Of a stretch of 64,000 nt of DNA, positions 13,305-28,471 are shown piece by piece; the stretch's first letter is position 1; each line of letters begins with the position of its first letter. Origin of the DNA: Tupaia tana (taxonomy: Eukaryota; Chordata; Mammalia; Scandentia; Tupaiidae); contig JAKSZU010000004.1 in the NCBI GenBank assembly GCA_026018925.1, positions 37,715,233 to 37,779,232 on the forward strand, read 5' to 3'. The notes beneath the pieces are model-generated. The model was not told the DNA's origin. It saw nothing but the letters and a program-made list of their open reading frames with translations, and did not search any database. The translations under genes and the position numbers were made by a program.

Positions 13305-13547
13305 GGGTCCAGCAGTTAGCATAATGGCTATGTCGCTGGACTTCCATGTAGCTGACCGCGGTTCAAGTCCCGAATCCGGTGGCTCAAACTCACACCAGGT
13401 GCGGGTGCGTGCGTGCCCAATATCCCCGAGAGAATGGAGAAGGGATTGCGGCATGGCCATCCCCCCCCCGGGGTGATTTCTCGCTTTCTGTCTCTCTCTG
13501 GTGAGCGCACACACCCTATAGCAAAAACCTCTCTGGAAAAAAAAAAA
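13305..13547 (+). repeat. A-family SINE with 14-bp TSD
   Basis: Complete copy, GGGTCCAGCAGTTAGCATAA to AAAACCTCTCTGG plus poly(A). AGTTGTAATATTGA is repeated exactly at 13291-13304 and 13548-13561. Confidence 0.95.
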
Positions 13548-13562
13548 AGTTGTAATATTGAG

Positions 13563-13810
13563 CTGGCACCATGTTATAGTAATTAAGTGATGGACGAAGG
13601 AAGTGGGACCCTACATGGCTAATGAGGTATGAGTCTTAACCTCAATAACCTGAAGAACAAGCTGGGTACACTAATACCTGGAAAACTAATGGCTTGGGAA
13701 AATGATGGTGATGTCACCAAGCCTCTTTGGGGTGCTCAGTCGTGGTCAAACACATTCTTTCTCTTTGTCTCATGCATGTGCTCTCTGACATTAGGAAAAA
13801 ATAAAAATTC
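13563..13810 (+). repeat. Very old C-type SINE
   Basis: Starts GCTGGCACCATGTTATAGTA, keeps a TCCTACATGGCTAA-like segment (read CCCTACATGGCTAA here) and ends near CATGTGCTCTCTGACATTAG. Recognisable only by the order of motifs. Confidence 0.5.
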
Positions 13811-14071
13811 TAATATTTAGGGTTGACGATTTAGTATGAAATAATTTTAGGATCTTTGTTAAATTTCATTGATAGTAATCTTCTCAAAATTTAGCATATT
13901 CATATCATTTAATAGAATTACTACGTTTCTGTTGCTATTATAGGATTTATTTTCTTTTGTGTATATATAGTTGTTATTTCTCCCTTAGTTTTTTAGTGTG
14001 TCTTATAATAGTGACATTCTTCTAAATTTCTGCTTATGATATTTTAAGTTCCATAACATTTAATTAAAAAC

Positions 14072-14176
14072 AACTTTTTTTTTTTAATTTGCTTGAAGGT
14101 GCATACATTCACCAGAGTAAAAGGGAGAGGGGGGGAAGCACCCACCAACAGGGCATGGTCATGCCACAATCACTTT
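14072..14176 (-). repeat. C-family SINE fragment
   Basis: Only the right part of a minus-strand C copy: GATTGTGGCATGACCATGCC, GGGTGCTT and an A-rich tail. The head is absent. Confidence 0.65.
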
Positions 14177-14671
14177 TTACCTGTTTTATTTAGCTCATAG
14201 TCAGAAGTGACATTTTATTTAGAGCGTAAACTTAACTGGAAAATAATTTAGTGTGTCTGCAACCAGTAAAGTAATTGTGGCTTATTCCTTTGGGAAATGC
14301 TAATTGTTTTTACCTTGTGGTCATTATTCAGTATATTTTAATTCCATAAAACGAAGTGTTGTATTCTGAGTTTAGTGAAATTAGCAGGGGTAACCAGTAT
14401 GTCCAGCTAGCCAGTTTCAGGACTCTGACTTATCATTTAGCGCCATCTGGTGATAGTTGTCTTCTCAGCTCAAGGCGGCACCTTGCTGTATCCTATGGCT
14501 ACCCATGACTTTGAGAATATTGGCCATGATTCCAGAAACATCGCAGGTAGTTTGTGCTTGTTTCATTGGCCCAAATGTGTGTATCCAACTGGGAAAACAC
14601 TTGGGACTCAGGAACCACCCTTCATCTCTGTGTTGTGTTTCCGTGTATAGTCATGTCTTTTGGGGGGAGGT

Positions 14672-14871
14672 GATATGGTGCATGTGCTCACCATATCGAG
14701 AGAGAGAGAAGGAAATTGAGAGAAATAATTCCTTCTCCAGTTTCCACTCAGGATTTTGGGCATGCAAACACACATGCGCAATGTGATTTTAAAGCGTCCC
14801 AGTCTAGGACTGGAACCACAGTCAGCAGTGCATGATCCAGGACATTAACTGCCACACTACCGGCTGGCCTC
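14672..14871 (-). repeat. Old C-type SINE
   Basis: Minus-strand head GAGGCCAGCCGGTAGTGTGG and body CCCAAAATCCTGAGTGGAAA. The tail motif is weak. Confidence 0.72.
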
Positions 14872-14887
14872 TATTTTCAGGTTTATG

Positions 14888-14888
<1 letters not shown>

Positions 14889-14922
<34 letters not shown>

Positions 14923-15075
14923 ATTATTTGTTTTATTTATTATTACTGTTTCTTAAATTTGATCAGAAAAAGAAAAGGAAAGTGAGAAATCAAGCCTCCA
15001 GGTCTGAGACTCAAACTGTGGTTGGCCATGTGGGAGTCCAGCACCTTACCCACCATACCACCTGTAGTTCTCCCC
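14889..15075 (-). repeat. B-family SINE with long T run
   Basis: Minus-strand B copy whose poly(A) shows as about 30 T at 14889-14918. Its head near 15060-15075 is damaged (GGGAGAACTACAGGTGGTAT). Confidence 0.8.
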
Positions 15076-15312
15076 TCTACTTTCAGTTTTTATCATTGAT
15101 TACTCAGCAGCATTTAACAAGTCTTTGAATCTACCCTTTGAAAGCCTTTGCTCCTTTAACTGTTGGGACACCACACTCTTGGTATTTCTCCTATCTTGTG
15201 ATTGTTCCCTTTTCATTCTGCTTTTATCTTTCTGTCATGTAGAATCTCTGAAGGATCCATCTTAGGTCTTCCTTCCCCTCCACTTTTTAAATTTTGGTGA
15301 GATTTAGGTTTT

Positions 15313-15574
15313 GTTTTTATTGGGTTTTTTTGGAGAGGTTTTTGCTCTAGGGCGAGTGCACTTGCCAGAAAGACAGAGAGATAGGAAGTGAGAAATCACC
15401 CCCTGAGGGGGATGGCCACACCACACAATCCCTTCTCCTCCATTCTCCTCTCGGGATCTTGGACACGCACGCACACGTGCCTGGCATGAGTTTAAGCCAC
15501 TGGGTCCAGGACTCGAACCACGGTCGGCTACATGGGAGTTCAGTGACATAGCCATTACGCTAACTGCTGGTCCC
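15313..15574 (-). repeat. A-family SINE with 14-bp TSD
   Basis: Near-consensus minus-strand copy. GAGATTTAGGTTTT flanks it exactly at 15299-15312 and 15575-15588. Confidence 0.95.
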
Positions 15575-15671
15575 GAGATTTAGGTTTTATCTTAATAGAA
15601 CAGATATTATAAAATATACACTTTAAAAAACAAAAAGATTGCTTATGCTTATTTCATTTAGGCTGTAAAGA

Positions 15672-15919
15672 GGGACCAGCCTATGGTGTAATAGTTATGT
15701 TCTCAACTCTCACATGTCGACTGCAGTTCAAGACCTGGAACCGGTGACTTGAAACTCATATCATGTGCTTGTGTGCCCAAGATCCTGAGAGGAGAATGGC
15801 TGAGAAGGGATTGCAGGATGGTCATCCCTCTGGAGTGTGATTTCTCACTTTCTGTCTGTCTCTTTCTCCAGTGAGCACACATGCCCTATAGAACAAATCT
15901 GTCTTTAAAAAAAAAAAAA
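15672..15919 (+). repeat. A-family SINE
   Basis: GGGACCAGCCTATGGTGTAA head, CCCAAGATCCTGAGAGGAGA body and ATAGAACAAATCTGTCTTTA plus A13. A moderately aged copy. Confidence 0.88.
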
Positions 15920-16030
15920 TTGCTCAAAAAAAGAAGTCAGGCAAGTGTTAGTAGAAACACAGTTTTCTGTTCTCAACATTCAGCTCTTATTTATTCAGTG
16001 AAGTTTTAACCCAAAGTTGTTTTTTTTTAA

Positions 16031-16687
<657 letters not shown>

Positions 16688-16898
16688 AGTTTTTACTATG
16701 CATACACTCCCCAGAGAGAGAATAAGCGAGGGGAAGTGAGAAATCATCCTTCAGGAGGATGGCCATACAGCAATCCCTTCTTCAGTCTCCTCTTGGGCTT
16801 TTGAGAGCACACACATGCACATGGCGTGATTTTGAAGCCTCGGAGTTCAGCCATGTAGGGGGTTCAGTACCTTAACCACTACATCATCTGCTGGCCCC
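16688..16898 (-). repeat. Old C/A-type SINE
   Basis: Minus-strand head GGGGCCAGCAGATGATGTAG. Part of the B-box region is missing, and the body AAGAGGAGACTGAAGAAGGG is kept. Confidence 0.75.
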
Positions 16899-17152
16899 TA
16901 CATGAGATTTTTTTCATTTTAAATTCTGGGATACTGTGACAAATTTTAAAGTATTTACACATCCTACTTTGTACATATTTAGAGGAGTTTAATTATTAGG
17001 ATTGTATTTTTGTGTGTTTTCCATGGTGTTCCTTACGTTACACGCACTTAAATCATTTGCTCGATTTTAGGAAAACCTTTACTCTCTTAAGAAATTGTAA
17101 CATTGAACTGTTCATAATTCAGGTCACACACTGAAGCCTTTTATTTTTCTAG

Positions 17153-17269
<117 letters not shown>

Positions 17270-17454
17270 TGAATGTAAAAATTAAGCTCTTCAGTTTTTC
17301 TATATACATCTTAAACTTAATACAAATCTTTCTGAATTTCATAAATATTTACCGAACCGAAATATATAAGGGGTTATGCAGCTGTCCCTTTCTTTCTTAT
17401 GGACAATAAAGCCTTTAAAATAAAAACATAGAAACACTAATAACCTTACAGTTT

Positions 17455-17595
17455 CAAACATGTTTATCAATATTTTATTTGATCTTGGTAATAGCCCTAT
17501 TAACTAAGTGGCATTACATATGTTACTTTCACTTTAAAATTGATGAAACCGAGGGCCATGAAATAATGAGCTAAGATAACTTGGCTGGTGCAAAC
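17455..17595 (+). repeat. MIR fragment
   Basis: TTTATTTGATCTTGGTAATA, GCCCTATTAACTAAGTGGCA and TTGATGAAACCGAGGGCCAT give the MIR core order. Confidence 0.6.
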
Positions 17596-18746
<1,151 letters not shown>

Positions 18747-18985
18747 GGGCTGGCCCCATAGAGCAGTATTGGGGGCTAGATCCCGTCTGGCCAGTTCCTC
18801 TTTGTATCTTGCCCAGGACCTTAGAAAACACACCAGGCACGTGTGTTGTGTGTATGTGCCCAGAGTCCTGAGTGGGTGAAGAAATGGAGGAAAAAGAATT
18901 GCAGCATGACTGCATCCCATTGCTGGGTTGGTGGGGGTGGGGAGAGCCCTGTGGCAAAAAGAAAAAAAGAAAGAAAGAAAGAAAG
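18747..18985 (+). repeat. C-family SINE with (AAAG) tail
   Basis: Head GGGGCTGGCCCCATAGAGCA, body CCTGAGTGGGTGAAGAAATG, end CCCTGTGGCAAAAAG running into AAAG repeats. The head has lost the normal A-box spacing. Confidence 0.78.
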
Positions 18986-19226
18986 TAAAATAAGTTACTT
19001 AGAATTTAATTGGATTTTGATAAAAATTTTAATTTCCCAGAAGCATCTATCTCAGTAGATTGACTATTACATATTTTATAACCATTGTTAATTTTACTTG
19101 ATATGATTATAATTTCATATTGATAACAGTCAAATAATGCATATCCCAGAGAACAAAATTACTTACAGATTTGTACTGTAGTTTAATTATTACAACTGAA
19201 ATTAGGTAAGGTAAGATTTTTCATAG

Positions 19227-19418
19227 AGGGGGCCACTGGGTGGCATGGTGTTTAAAGGCGCTAGCCTCCCATATGGCTAACCATGGTTCGAGTCTCAGAC
19301 CTGGTGACTTACTTTCTCACTTTCTCTCTCTCTCTCTCTCTCTTACTCTGTCCCTCTCTGGTCAAATGAAAATAAATAAATAAAAGTATAAATAAAGTTA
19401 AATAAGATAATTATTAAA
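19227..19418 (+). repeat. B-family SINE with 14-bp TSD
   Basis: Head GGGGGCCACTGGGTGGCATG, B box GGTTCGAGTC, CT repeat, CTCTGGTCAAATG and an AATAAA-rich tail. AAGATTTTTCATAG occurs exactly at 19213-19226 and 19419-19432. A good type copy of this family. Confidence 0.95.
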
Positions 19419-19940
19419 AAGATTTTTCATAGCAACTACACCATTATATAGAACAGAAAATTGTTCTATATAATGTTCTACGAGAGGTCTAGACAAGCAA
19501 AGTTTGTCTCAACGTAAATGCAGGAAATTAGTTCCTAGGCTTATGACTGTCACATTACTTTTAATGACGGTCAATGACACAGAGCCTGTCTTCATATTTC
19601 CTTAAAGATAGTTTCTGAGTTTTATGTGGTAGCTTGTCTGAGTCCATGCTGAAAAAATGTCTGGTCTTACATCTGAATCTCCAATTTTTCACCACATTCC
19701 TCTTTTTTTATACTTCTGGGTATGATTAGATGATTTATTTCAACACATATTGAACATTATCTAGTTTATGTTCAATAAAATAATTCTTTATAAGGTTTAT
19801 TGTTCTCAATTATTTTGTTTACTAACTAGTTCATTAGTTATTTTGATAAAGGATACAAGACGTACCTAATAGAGGAGCAATTTTGAGTCTTAGTGTTAAG
19901 TAGAATAATTTAGAAGACGATGTAATTTAATATATTCCCA

Positions 19941-20180
19941 GGGCCAGCAGGTGGCAGAGTGGTTAATGTGCTATACTCCCACATGGCTGACCACATTTCA
20001 AGTCCCAGGCCCAGCAGTTTAAGATTCACATCAGGCACGTGTGTGTGGGTACCTAAAATCCCAAGGGGAGAATGGAGAAGAGGGTATTGCAGCATAGCCA
20101 TCCTCTCTGGGGAGGTGATTTCTCACCTTTCTCTGTCTCTCTTGAGCCCTAAAGTAAAAAAATCTATTTTTTTAAAAAAA
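19941..20180 (+). repeat. A-type SINE
   Basis: GGGCCAGCAGGTGGCAGAGT head, CTAAAATCCCAAGGGGAGAA body and AAAGTAAAAAAATCTA tail. The TATAGC end motif is lost. Confidence 0.85.
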
Positions 20181-21111
20181 GTATCCACCTAATGTATCCA
20201 ATCATTTGAAAACCTCAAGCGTAGTTAACACGCTAGGAAAAGGATACACTATACTGATGTTTGTGTGTGTCCACATTTTTTTTAAAAAATTCATTCTTTA
20301 ATGGTTGAAAGGGATATTTTGGGTAAGATCTTGTTTCCTAGCATTCCTGCTTGAATTCAGCCACTGTTAACCAAACTATTCCAGATCACCTGTGGAATGG
20401 ACTCCTGGAATAGCTGAAGTAACTAGCAGAAATAATAAGCCAACCAATGTGAACTCTTTTTGAGAAATGTAGGAACTTTTTAGGTGACTTAAAACTATGA
20501 GCCATAAAAGCCCTAGCATAAGTATTAAAAATGAGACCTTTATTTTTTGTATAAATACTTGGGATGATGAAAATGTTATCTCTAGGTTAAAAGTCAGCTG
20601 ATTTATACATATTTATACATAATATACTAGTTCTCATGAACAAGGGAGGACGGTAGTTCTTCAAGAGGGAGAAAAATGATTCAGTGAAAACAAGTCTTTG
20701 TTTTTATGCCTGGAATTAAAGTTCAGATTTTAATTTTAAGTTCTGTTATGAGGGCTTGTCTTATTGAAGATTTTTCATAGTGCTAACTTTGCATGCCCAA
20801 AAATGTCTTCATTTTTTGCTTTTAGTAAAGTGCAGTTTGACTTGTCTTGATCCTGTCTAGAAATAAAATACTGTAAGAGGCAAAGTAGAGGTTGAGAAGA
20901 TGATTTGGGGGTGGGGAGAAGCCCTGATTGCTATTAATTTCACATATCAAAGTTTTAAAGTACAAATGTAGGGGGAAAGTGAAAACTGTTGCCAGGTAGG
21001 AAAGGGCATCATCAGCTGTTGGCAGGTGCAATCAGTGCCACAAGATACCTGTTTAAAGGTGAAATATATATGGATTAAAGAAGTATCATCCTGCATCCAA
21101 AACACTTGTGC
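20181..21111. other. MIER1 intron, no feature recognised
   Basis: AT-rich intron. I could not assign any part of it. Confidence 0.5.
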
Positions 21112-21122
21112 AGGTATCTTTT

Positions 21123-21279
21123 CTTTTTTAAGAATTATTTATTCAATTCCATTATTGTTATTTCTTTTTTTAAATTTGGCCTGAGAGAGAAAGGGAGAGA
21201 GCAAGCCACCAGGGCCAGGACTTGTACCGGGGTCAGCCATGTTGGAATCCAGCACCTTTCACCACCACGCCAGCTCCCC
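21123..21279 (-). repeat. B-family SINE with short TSD
   Basis: Minus-strand B copy. AGGTATCTTTT (21112-21122) and AGATATCTTTT (21280-21290) look like its target duplication with one change. Confidence 0.85.
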
Positions 21280-21365
21280 AGATATCTTTTTTTAAAACAT
21301 TCAATATTTCATTTATATACATCAACCCTATCAGCTATCCAACCAGATATCAAAAAGGGAGATTT

Positions 21366-21619
21366 GGGGGACCAGCAGATGGCATAATGGTTACATTGCT
21401 GGACTCCCACATAGTTGGCTGCAGTTAAGAGTCCCAGACCTGGTAGCTTCAACTCATGCTGGGTGTGTGTCCATGCATGCTTGAAATCCCGAGAGGAGAC
21501 TGGAGGAGAAGGGACTGCAGTGTGGCCATCCCTCTTGGGGAGGGGGTGATTTCTCACTTTCTGTCTTTCCCTATCTCTCTGGTGAGCGCACACACCCTAT
21601 AGCAAATTTTTTTTTTTTT
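21366..21619 (+). repeat. A-family SINE ending in T run
   Basis: GGGGACCAGCAGATGGCATA to CACACCCTATAGCAAA, then a run of T instead of the usual A. AAGGGAGATTT occurs at 21355-21365 and 21620-21630, so the T run lies inside the insertion. Confidence 0.88.
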
Positions 21620-21630
21620 AAGGGAGATTT

Positions 21631-22313
<683 letters not shown>

Positions 22314-22717
22314 TGAGTCAATTTTTTTCCGTTAAAACTTTATATATTTGCTATGCTTCCCTAGATTTTTCTTGAGGGGATTTTGAATTTTAGACTCTTG
22401 GTTTTATAGTAGAATTTGCATTAGTTTACATTTACCATCTATTGACATATCTTCATTGGGCATTTAAACTTTTCAGTGTCATAAAACATTGTAAACCCCA
22501 CAGTTCCTGTGATTTGAGACAGTAAAAACATCATTCAAGTGTACATTTTCACTAGGCATCCCAAGAGGAAGTGTGTCAGAACAGCTGTGAAAGCATGTTT
22601 TTCTTGATTTCTGTTTTATTCAGTCTAAGCATAACATTAAGTCAGTGACTTGATTTGATCAATTTGTACCGAAATGATGTTATTTTTATTTTTTCAGTTA
22701 ACTAATTTATTTAATTT

Positions 22718-22962
22718 TAGAGAGATTTTTGCTATAGGGTACATGCACTTGGCGGAGAGACAGAGAGACAGAATGAGAGAAATCACCCTCCAGTGGTGAT
22801 GGCCACACTGTAATCCCATCTCCACCCTTCTCCCCTTGGGATCTTGGGCACACATGCCACATGTGCTTGGTGTGAGTTTCAAGCCTCTGGGTCCGGGACT
22901 CAAACCACGTTTGGCCATGTGAGAGTCCAGTGAGGTAACCATTATGCCGTCTGCTGGTCCCT
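22718..22962 (-). repeat. A-family SINE
   Basis: Minus-strand copy, head GAGGGACCAGCAGACGGCAT, tail TATAGCAAAAATCTCTCTAA. Older than the consensus-like copies. Confidence 0.88.
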
Positions 22963-24261
22963 CAAAGAAGATATTCTTAAGGTTGGCTTAGTTATTGCCT
23001 TCAGAAAATGCATGTTTGTGTATGTTTGCTTGTTCTTTCCATATTCTTAGGCTGACCTTTTTTGTGGTCATGTTTATAAGGTTTTTTTTTTTTTTTGCTG
23101 GTCACTTTTTGGAGGATCAAACACTCTTAAGGCCACAGCAAAACAATCTAAAAGTGAATAAGTAGGTTTGATCAACATCCTGCAAGTCATGAGACAAGGG
23201 CCTATGAACTTCATCTTTCCTTGTTCAATGACAATGGTTTTTTCTATGAATTCAAATTTTATCAAATTACTTAATGTTATTAAGTTTATAGTTAATTTTT
23301 TTCTGTTGCTAGTGTTCAAGCATACTGATACAGAATTAAATATGGCTGTCCAGTCTGCAGAGTACATCTTAAAATAGTCATGATTTTCAAGCTGTTCTGT
23401 AGGGAAAAGCAGTAGTAACATCTTTCATTTTTTTCACCCATTTCAGAAACAATGTTTACAACAAACTGCAGTCAGTTTGGTGTCATCAGCAGTAAGAACA
23501 TAGAATTGCTTGCCATGTTGGGTCAGAGCCATGGTTCATCCAGTTTTCTCGTTCAGAAAGCATCACTGAAGTGTGGGCTGACTTAGGTGGTCCTCTGTGA
23601 TGTCAGGCTGAACAGGTTAGGCAGGGATGGCTACCGAGCTTTCTGATTTCTCACATAGCCTCGTAGCATCTGAAGACTTTCTGAAGATACTTATCTGTAA
23701 TCTTGATTCCTCTTAAGGTGGATATTCTGTACATGGAGGAGCCAAATAAAAGTAATCCATGTGTCTTATTCTCAGGGTTTAAGAGTGAATAGTGGGACCC
23801 TGCTATAATGATAGGAAGTGAAGAGATGTGTTTTCCCCTTAGGCAAGGATACTATAGTTTTGTAGGTTTGCCTGTGTCTCCTGGGTATTTCATATACTTT
23901 TTTTTTTTAATTGAAAGAACTGTAATTTTTTTTGAGTCTCAATTCTTTTTTCTTAACATTTTATGTCTTCCATAAGAAGCAGTGATCAGACAAATTTTTG
24001 TCAGATGGGAAGAAATTGTAATTTTTCTGGCTTGCTTTCAAGACATTCTGTTTCTGTTAATATTTGTATTTGTATTTTAAGTGGATAAATAAAACATGAA
24101 GTTACTGCCTTTAGAGAAAAAATTGAGTTCTCTTCTTACTTTTTTTGGTCAAAATTTATATAGTTTAGAGTACATTATCCTAAAAATTATTTGTTCATTT
24201 TTCTGTTAAATTATTACCTTCTATTTTCACCGGAATTAAGTACATTTGCCACTTTTCTCCC
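22963..24261. other. MIER1 intron, largely unassigned
   Basis: Around 23495-23560, TGCTTGCCATGTTGGGTCAG and CCATGGTTCATCCAG resemble the 3' region of old CR1/L3 LINEs. A 115-codon minus-strand reading frame at 23074-23421 shows no family resemblance and is treated as chance. Confidence 0.4.
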
Positions 24262-24271
24262 TACAGTCTTT

Positions 24272-24449
24272 TTATTTAATTTTTTAAACATTTTTTTAAC
24301 TTTATTTAATTTGACCAGAGAGGGACTGAGTGAGTGAGCAAGAGAGAGAGGGAAAGTGAGAAAGCAAGCCACCAAATCTGGGATTCAAATCACATTTGGC
24401 CATGTGGGAGTCCAGCACCCTTAACCACTATGCCACCTGATGGCCCCCT
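24272..24449 (-). repeat. B-family SINE
   Basis: Minus-strand B copy, head GGGGCCATCAGGTGGCATAG. TACAGTCTTT flanks both sides as a short duplication. Confidence 0.85.
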
Positions 24450-24553
24450 CTGTACAGTCTTTGAAGGCTCCTACTACAATGCTATTTACTGTCTAAGGAT
24501 TGAGAGCCAAACACAAGTTGGATATTTTACTATAAAGTATCCAGCCTTCCAAA

Positions 24554-24557
<4 letters not shown>

Positions 24558-24597
<40 letters not shown>

Positions 24598-24655
24598 TGT
24601 GTATATTGTGTGTGTATATATATATATATTTATTTTATTTTATTTTATTTTTTTT
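24558..24655. repeat. Compound microsatellite (GT)n-(TA)n-(TTTTA)n
   Basis: About 30 GT steps with two breaks pass into TA repeats and then TTTTA units and a T run. Confidence 0.95.
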
Positions 24656-25073
24656 TAAGTAAAAACTCCATATTACTAGTTATCTGAATATTGCCCTAAC
24701 CTTCTGGGTATTTGCCTGCCTCTCCTTTCCCCTTTCCTAGGAATTCCAGATGCCATTAATTTTTAGGGAATAAAAATAATAGTTAATTTGTTTTTACATT
24801 ATCATTGCTATAATTAGAATTGTAGAACATCCCTACATTTATTGGAGCCCTATAACCTAGGAGACAGTGATAATCATGTAGGTTGAGATTATAACTATAA
24901 TCAATAGTATGTTGTAGACTCACCACAGACATTGGAAAATTCTTAAGAGTTTTCACTGTTTCTTTCTATTTTAAGAATTCTTATTTACTGTGCTCATAAA
25001 ATCCTCCATGTTTTGTCTTAATATTTCTGTTGTACTTATTCTAAGGAATTTTAAAATGAATAATGTGCTTAAG

Positions 25074-25341
25074 GTTTTTTGGGGTTTTTGTTTGTTTTTT
25101 GGAGAGGTTTTTGCTATGGGGTGAGTACGTTTGCCAGAGAGAGAGACAGAAAGCGAAAAATCACCCCCCCCCCCGGGGGGGAGTTGGCCACGCCACAGTC
25201 TCTTCTCCATTCTCCTCTCAGGATCTTGGGCATGCATGCACACGTGCCCGGCATGAGTTTAAGCCACCGGGTCCGGGACTCGAACCGTGGTCGACTACGT
25301 GGGAGTCTAGCGACATAACCATTATGCCAACTGCTGGCCCC
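25074..25341 (-). repeat. A-family SINE with 10-bp TSD
   Basis: Young-looking minus-strand copy with a C run over a G run (about 25165-25185). TGTGCTTAAG lies at 25064-25073 and 25342-25351. Confidence 0.93.
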
Positions 25342-25349
25342 TGTGCTTA

Positions 25350-25455
25350 AGTTTTAATTGAGCTTCTCTTCTGTACCATGCACAATTTTGGTCCCAATGA
25401 TGCAGTGGTAAACCAAACAGACTAAATTACCTGCCCTTGGGAATTATTAGTGCAG
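25350..25455 (+). repeat. L2 3'-end fragment
   Basis: TCTGTACCATGCACAATTTT, AAACCAAACAGACTAAATTA and CCTGCCCTTGGGAATTATT follow the L2 3' end order (growing list of changes). Confidence 0.5.
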
Positions 25456-25674
25456 GTATTAGGAGAGTTTTTCTGTAAAGGAGAAGAAAGTAAATACTTG
25501 AGGTTCTGCAGGCCTTAATGTCTCTAACACAACTATGCAGCTCTGTGGTTGTTGCCTGAAAGCAGTTATAGATGTTACATAAACAGAAGTGTACCCTGTG
25601 TCTGGGTTCTGATAAATTCTGTTTACCAAAAAGCAGGTGGCCATCCCACAGGCCACAGGTTGCTGACCCTTACT

Positions 25675-25930
25675 CTAGTGATTTAGTAGCATTTTATAGT
25701 TTACAGAACATTTCCATGCACATAATACAGCCACCATGTGGGGGTAGATACTGGGTTATCAGAAGTCATCATGTATTGTTTTTCTATGCAAAAATGTGGT
25801 TATGACTTTTCTAGCAACCCAATAGAACAGGTGTAATTTTATTTATATTTCATAGGTAACTTACAGTTAACTTCAGAGAAACAATTATTCAGTCCTGATT
25901 TTCTAACCCAAACCCAATATTATTTAACAC
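25675..25930 (+). repeat. Possible MIR remnant
   Basis: TTTATAGTTTACAGAACATT and CCATGCACATAAT followed by short MIR-like pieces. Weak. Confidence 0.35.
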
Positions 25931-26801
<871 letters not shown>

Positions 26802-26808
26802 CCATTTC

Positions 26809-27005
26809 CTTTCTTTCTCTCTCTCTTTCTTTCTTTTCAATTTGCTAGAAGGCATGTGCACTGCCAGAGAGAGAGATGAGAGAAAGTTGAGAAAGCACCC
26901 CTAGGTGGGAGGCATGTTTTTCAGGCTGCAGGGTTGAAACACAGACCATGTGGTCGGCCATATGGGATCCAGCTCCCTTAACTACCAAGCCATGGGACTG
27001 GCCCA
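26809..27005 (-). repeat. C-family SINE with 14-bp TSD
   Basis: Minus-strand copy with head TGGGCCAGTCCCATGGCTTG. ACAGTGACCATTTC is repeated exactly at 26795-26808 and 27006-27019. The left duplication contains the stop codon of the read-through frame. Confidence 0.92.
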
Positions 27006-27148
27006 ACAGTGACCATTTCTCTTAAGACATTTGTTCTTTTTCAGTGACATCTGTTTTCTTACCCAGTTGGAATGATGCCTGGATATAATTGCTCCTTTTA
27101 AATCTTAGACCAAAACCCCATGTATTTCACATTAGAAATACAAATATT

Positions 27149-27386
27149 GGGACCAGCAGTTGATGTAAGGCTATGTCTCTGGACTCCCATGTAGTCAACC
27201 GCAGTTTGAGTCTCGGACCCAGCGGCTTAAACTCAAGCCAGGCACGTGTGTGTGCATCAAGATCCCTAGAGGAGAAGGGATTGTGGCGTGGCCATCCCCC
27301 CTTGGGGGTGATGTCTTGCTTTCTGTCTCTTTCTGGTGAGCGCACGCATCCTTATAGCAAAAACCTCTCAAAAAAAAAAAAGAAAA
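27149..27386 (+). repeat. A-family SINE
   Basis: GGGACCAGCAGTTGATGTAA to CTTATAGCAAAAACCTCTC plus A tail. AGAAATACAAATATT and AGAATTACAAATATT are its target duplication. Confidence 0.92.
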
Positions 27387-27401
27387 AGAATTACAAATAT
27401 T

Positions 27402-27806
27402 TATGAAGTATCTTAAGAACTTAAAACATTTTATCAACATATAGATGAATGAAAAGTAGACAACAAGGATACTATTTTGAATAATTAAGTTCTCTTTGAC
27501 AGCATAATCTTAAAGAATGAGGAAAAAATAAAACAGGAACAGTCTGTACATAAATATTCTAATGAAATATTCATGTTTATCTCCATGAAAAAGATAAGCA
27601 AAAGGCATACGAATGTGTTTGAAGTTTAGAATAGTGTCTTGTTTGAAATGTACGGTAAACTAGAGATCTCTGTGCTGATCAGTAAGAGCTGTTCAGTTGA
27701 TTTCTACTTTGATTAAAATGGTCTGTGTAAGTAATAGTTGCTAAGCAGAAGATAATACACGCAAACACATACACAAAATACACACAAACACACACATTGT
27801 CTCTTA
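27402..27806. other. MIER1 intron, no feature recognised
   Basis: AT-rich; ends in a short CACA-rich stretch (27760-27796). Confidence 0.5.
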
Positions 27807-27819
27807 GAAGGGTATTGAT

Positions 27820-28056
27820 GGGGACCAGCAGATGGAATAATGGTTACATAGTCAATCATGGTGTGAGTGCCAGAAGTGGCAACTTAATTAAACTCATGCT
27901 GGGCACATGTGCCTGCATACCCAAAATCCTGAGAGGAAAGTGGAGGAGAATGGACTGTGGCATGGCCATCCCTCCTGGGGTGTGATTTCTCGCTTTCTAT
28001 CTCTGCCTCTCTGGTGAGCTCACACGCCCTATAGGAAAAAGTCTTTCCCCCAAAAT
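27820..28056 (+). repeat. A-family SINE with 13-bp TSD
   Basis: A copy with a deletion in the anticodon part of the head. GAAGGGTATTGAT flanks it exactly (27807-27819, 28057-28069). Confidence 0.93.
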
Positions 28057-28069
28057 GAAGGGTATTGAT

Positions 28070-28456
28070 TAATTAGAGAGTAGGGGAGGGCCAGTGGAGA
28101 GTTAACCTTCTGACAGAAACTGTAAAGGAAACGCTGAATACTCTGACCCTTGTTCTAAGACTTTTGGTCTCACATTGGCACTGCTGTCATGTATATACTT
28201 GACTCATTGCCTCTAAGAACAAGCAAGAAACATAAAACTTAGGTCCCAGCAACCATGTCCTGATTAAATAAGGCTCATTGAAATGAAGTCTAATACCAGC
28301 TGTATCCATCCTGAAGTAGAATAAGATGCTAAGAGTCTGACCTCGGGACTAAAGATGGAACCACAAGAGGCAGACAGTTGGTACCACTGCTCTTTTCCTA
28401 TTCTTAACATAAAGTAAATAATTTCCTTTTCTTTCCCCCTTTTTTAACTATTTGAT
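28070..28456. other. MIER1 intron, no feature recognised
   Basis: Unassigned intron DNA of moderate GC. Confidence 0.5.
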
Positions 28457-28471
28457 GAGATCATGCTTTTA

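Noticed and set aside
23074-23421. 115-codon minus-strand frame in a MIER1 intron
   Set aside because: No domain or family resemblance and no splice or start context; likely chance in AT-rich DNA.
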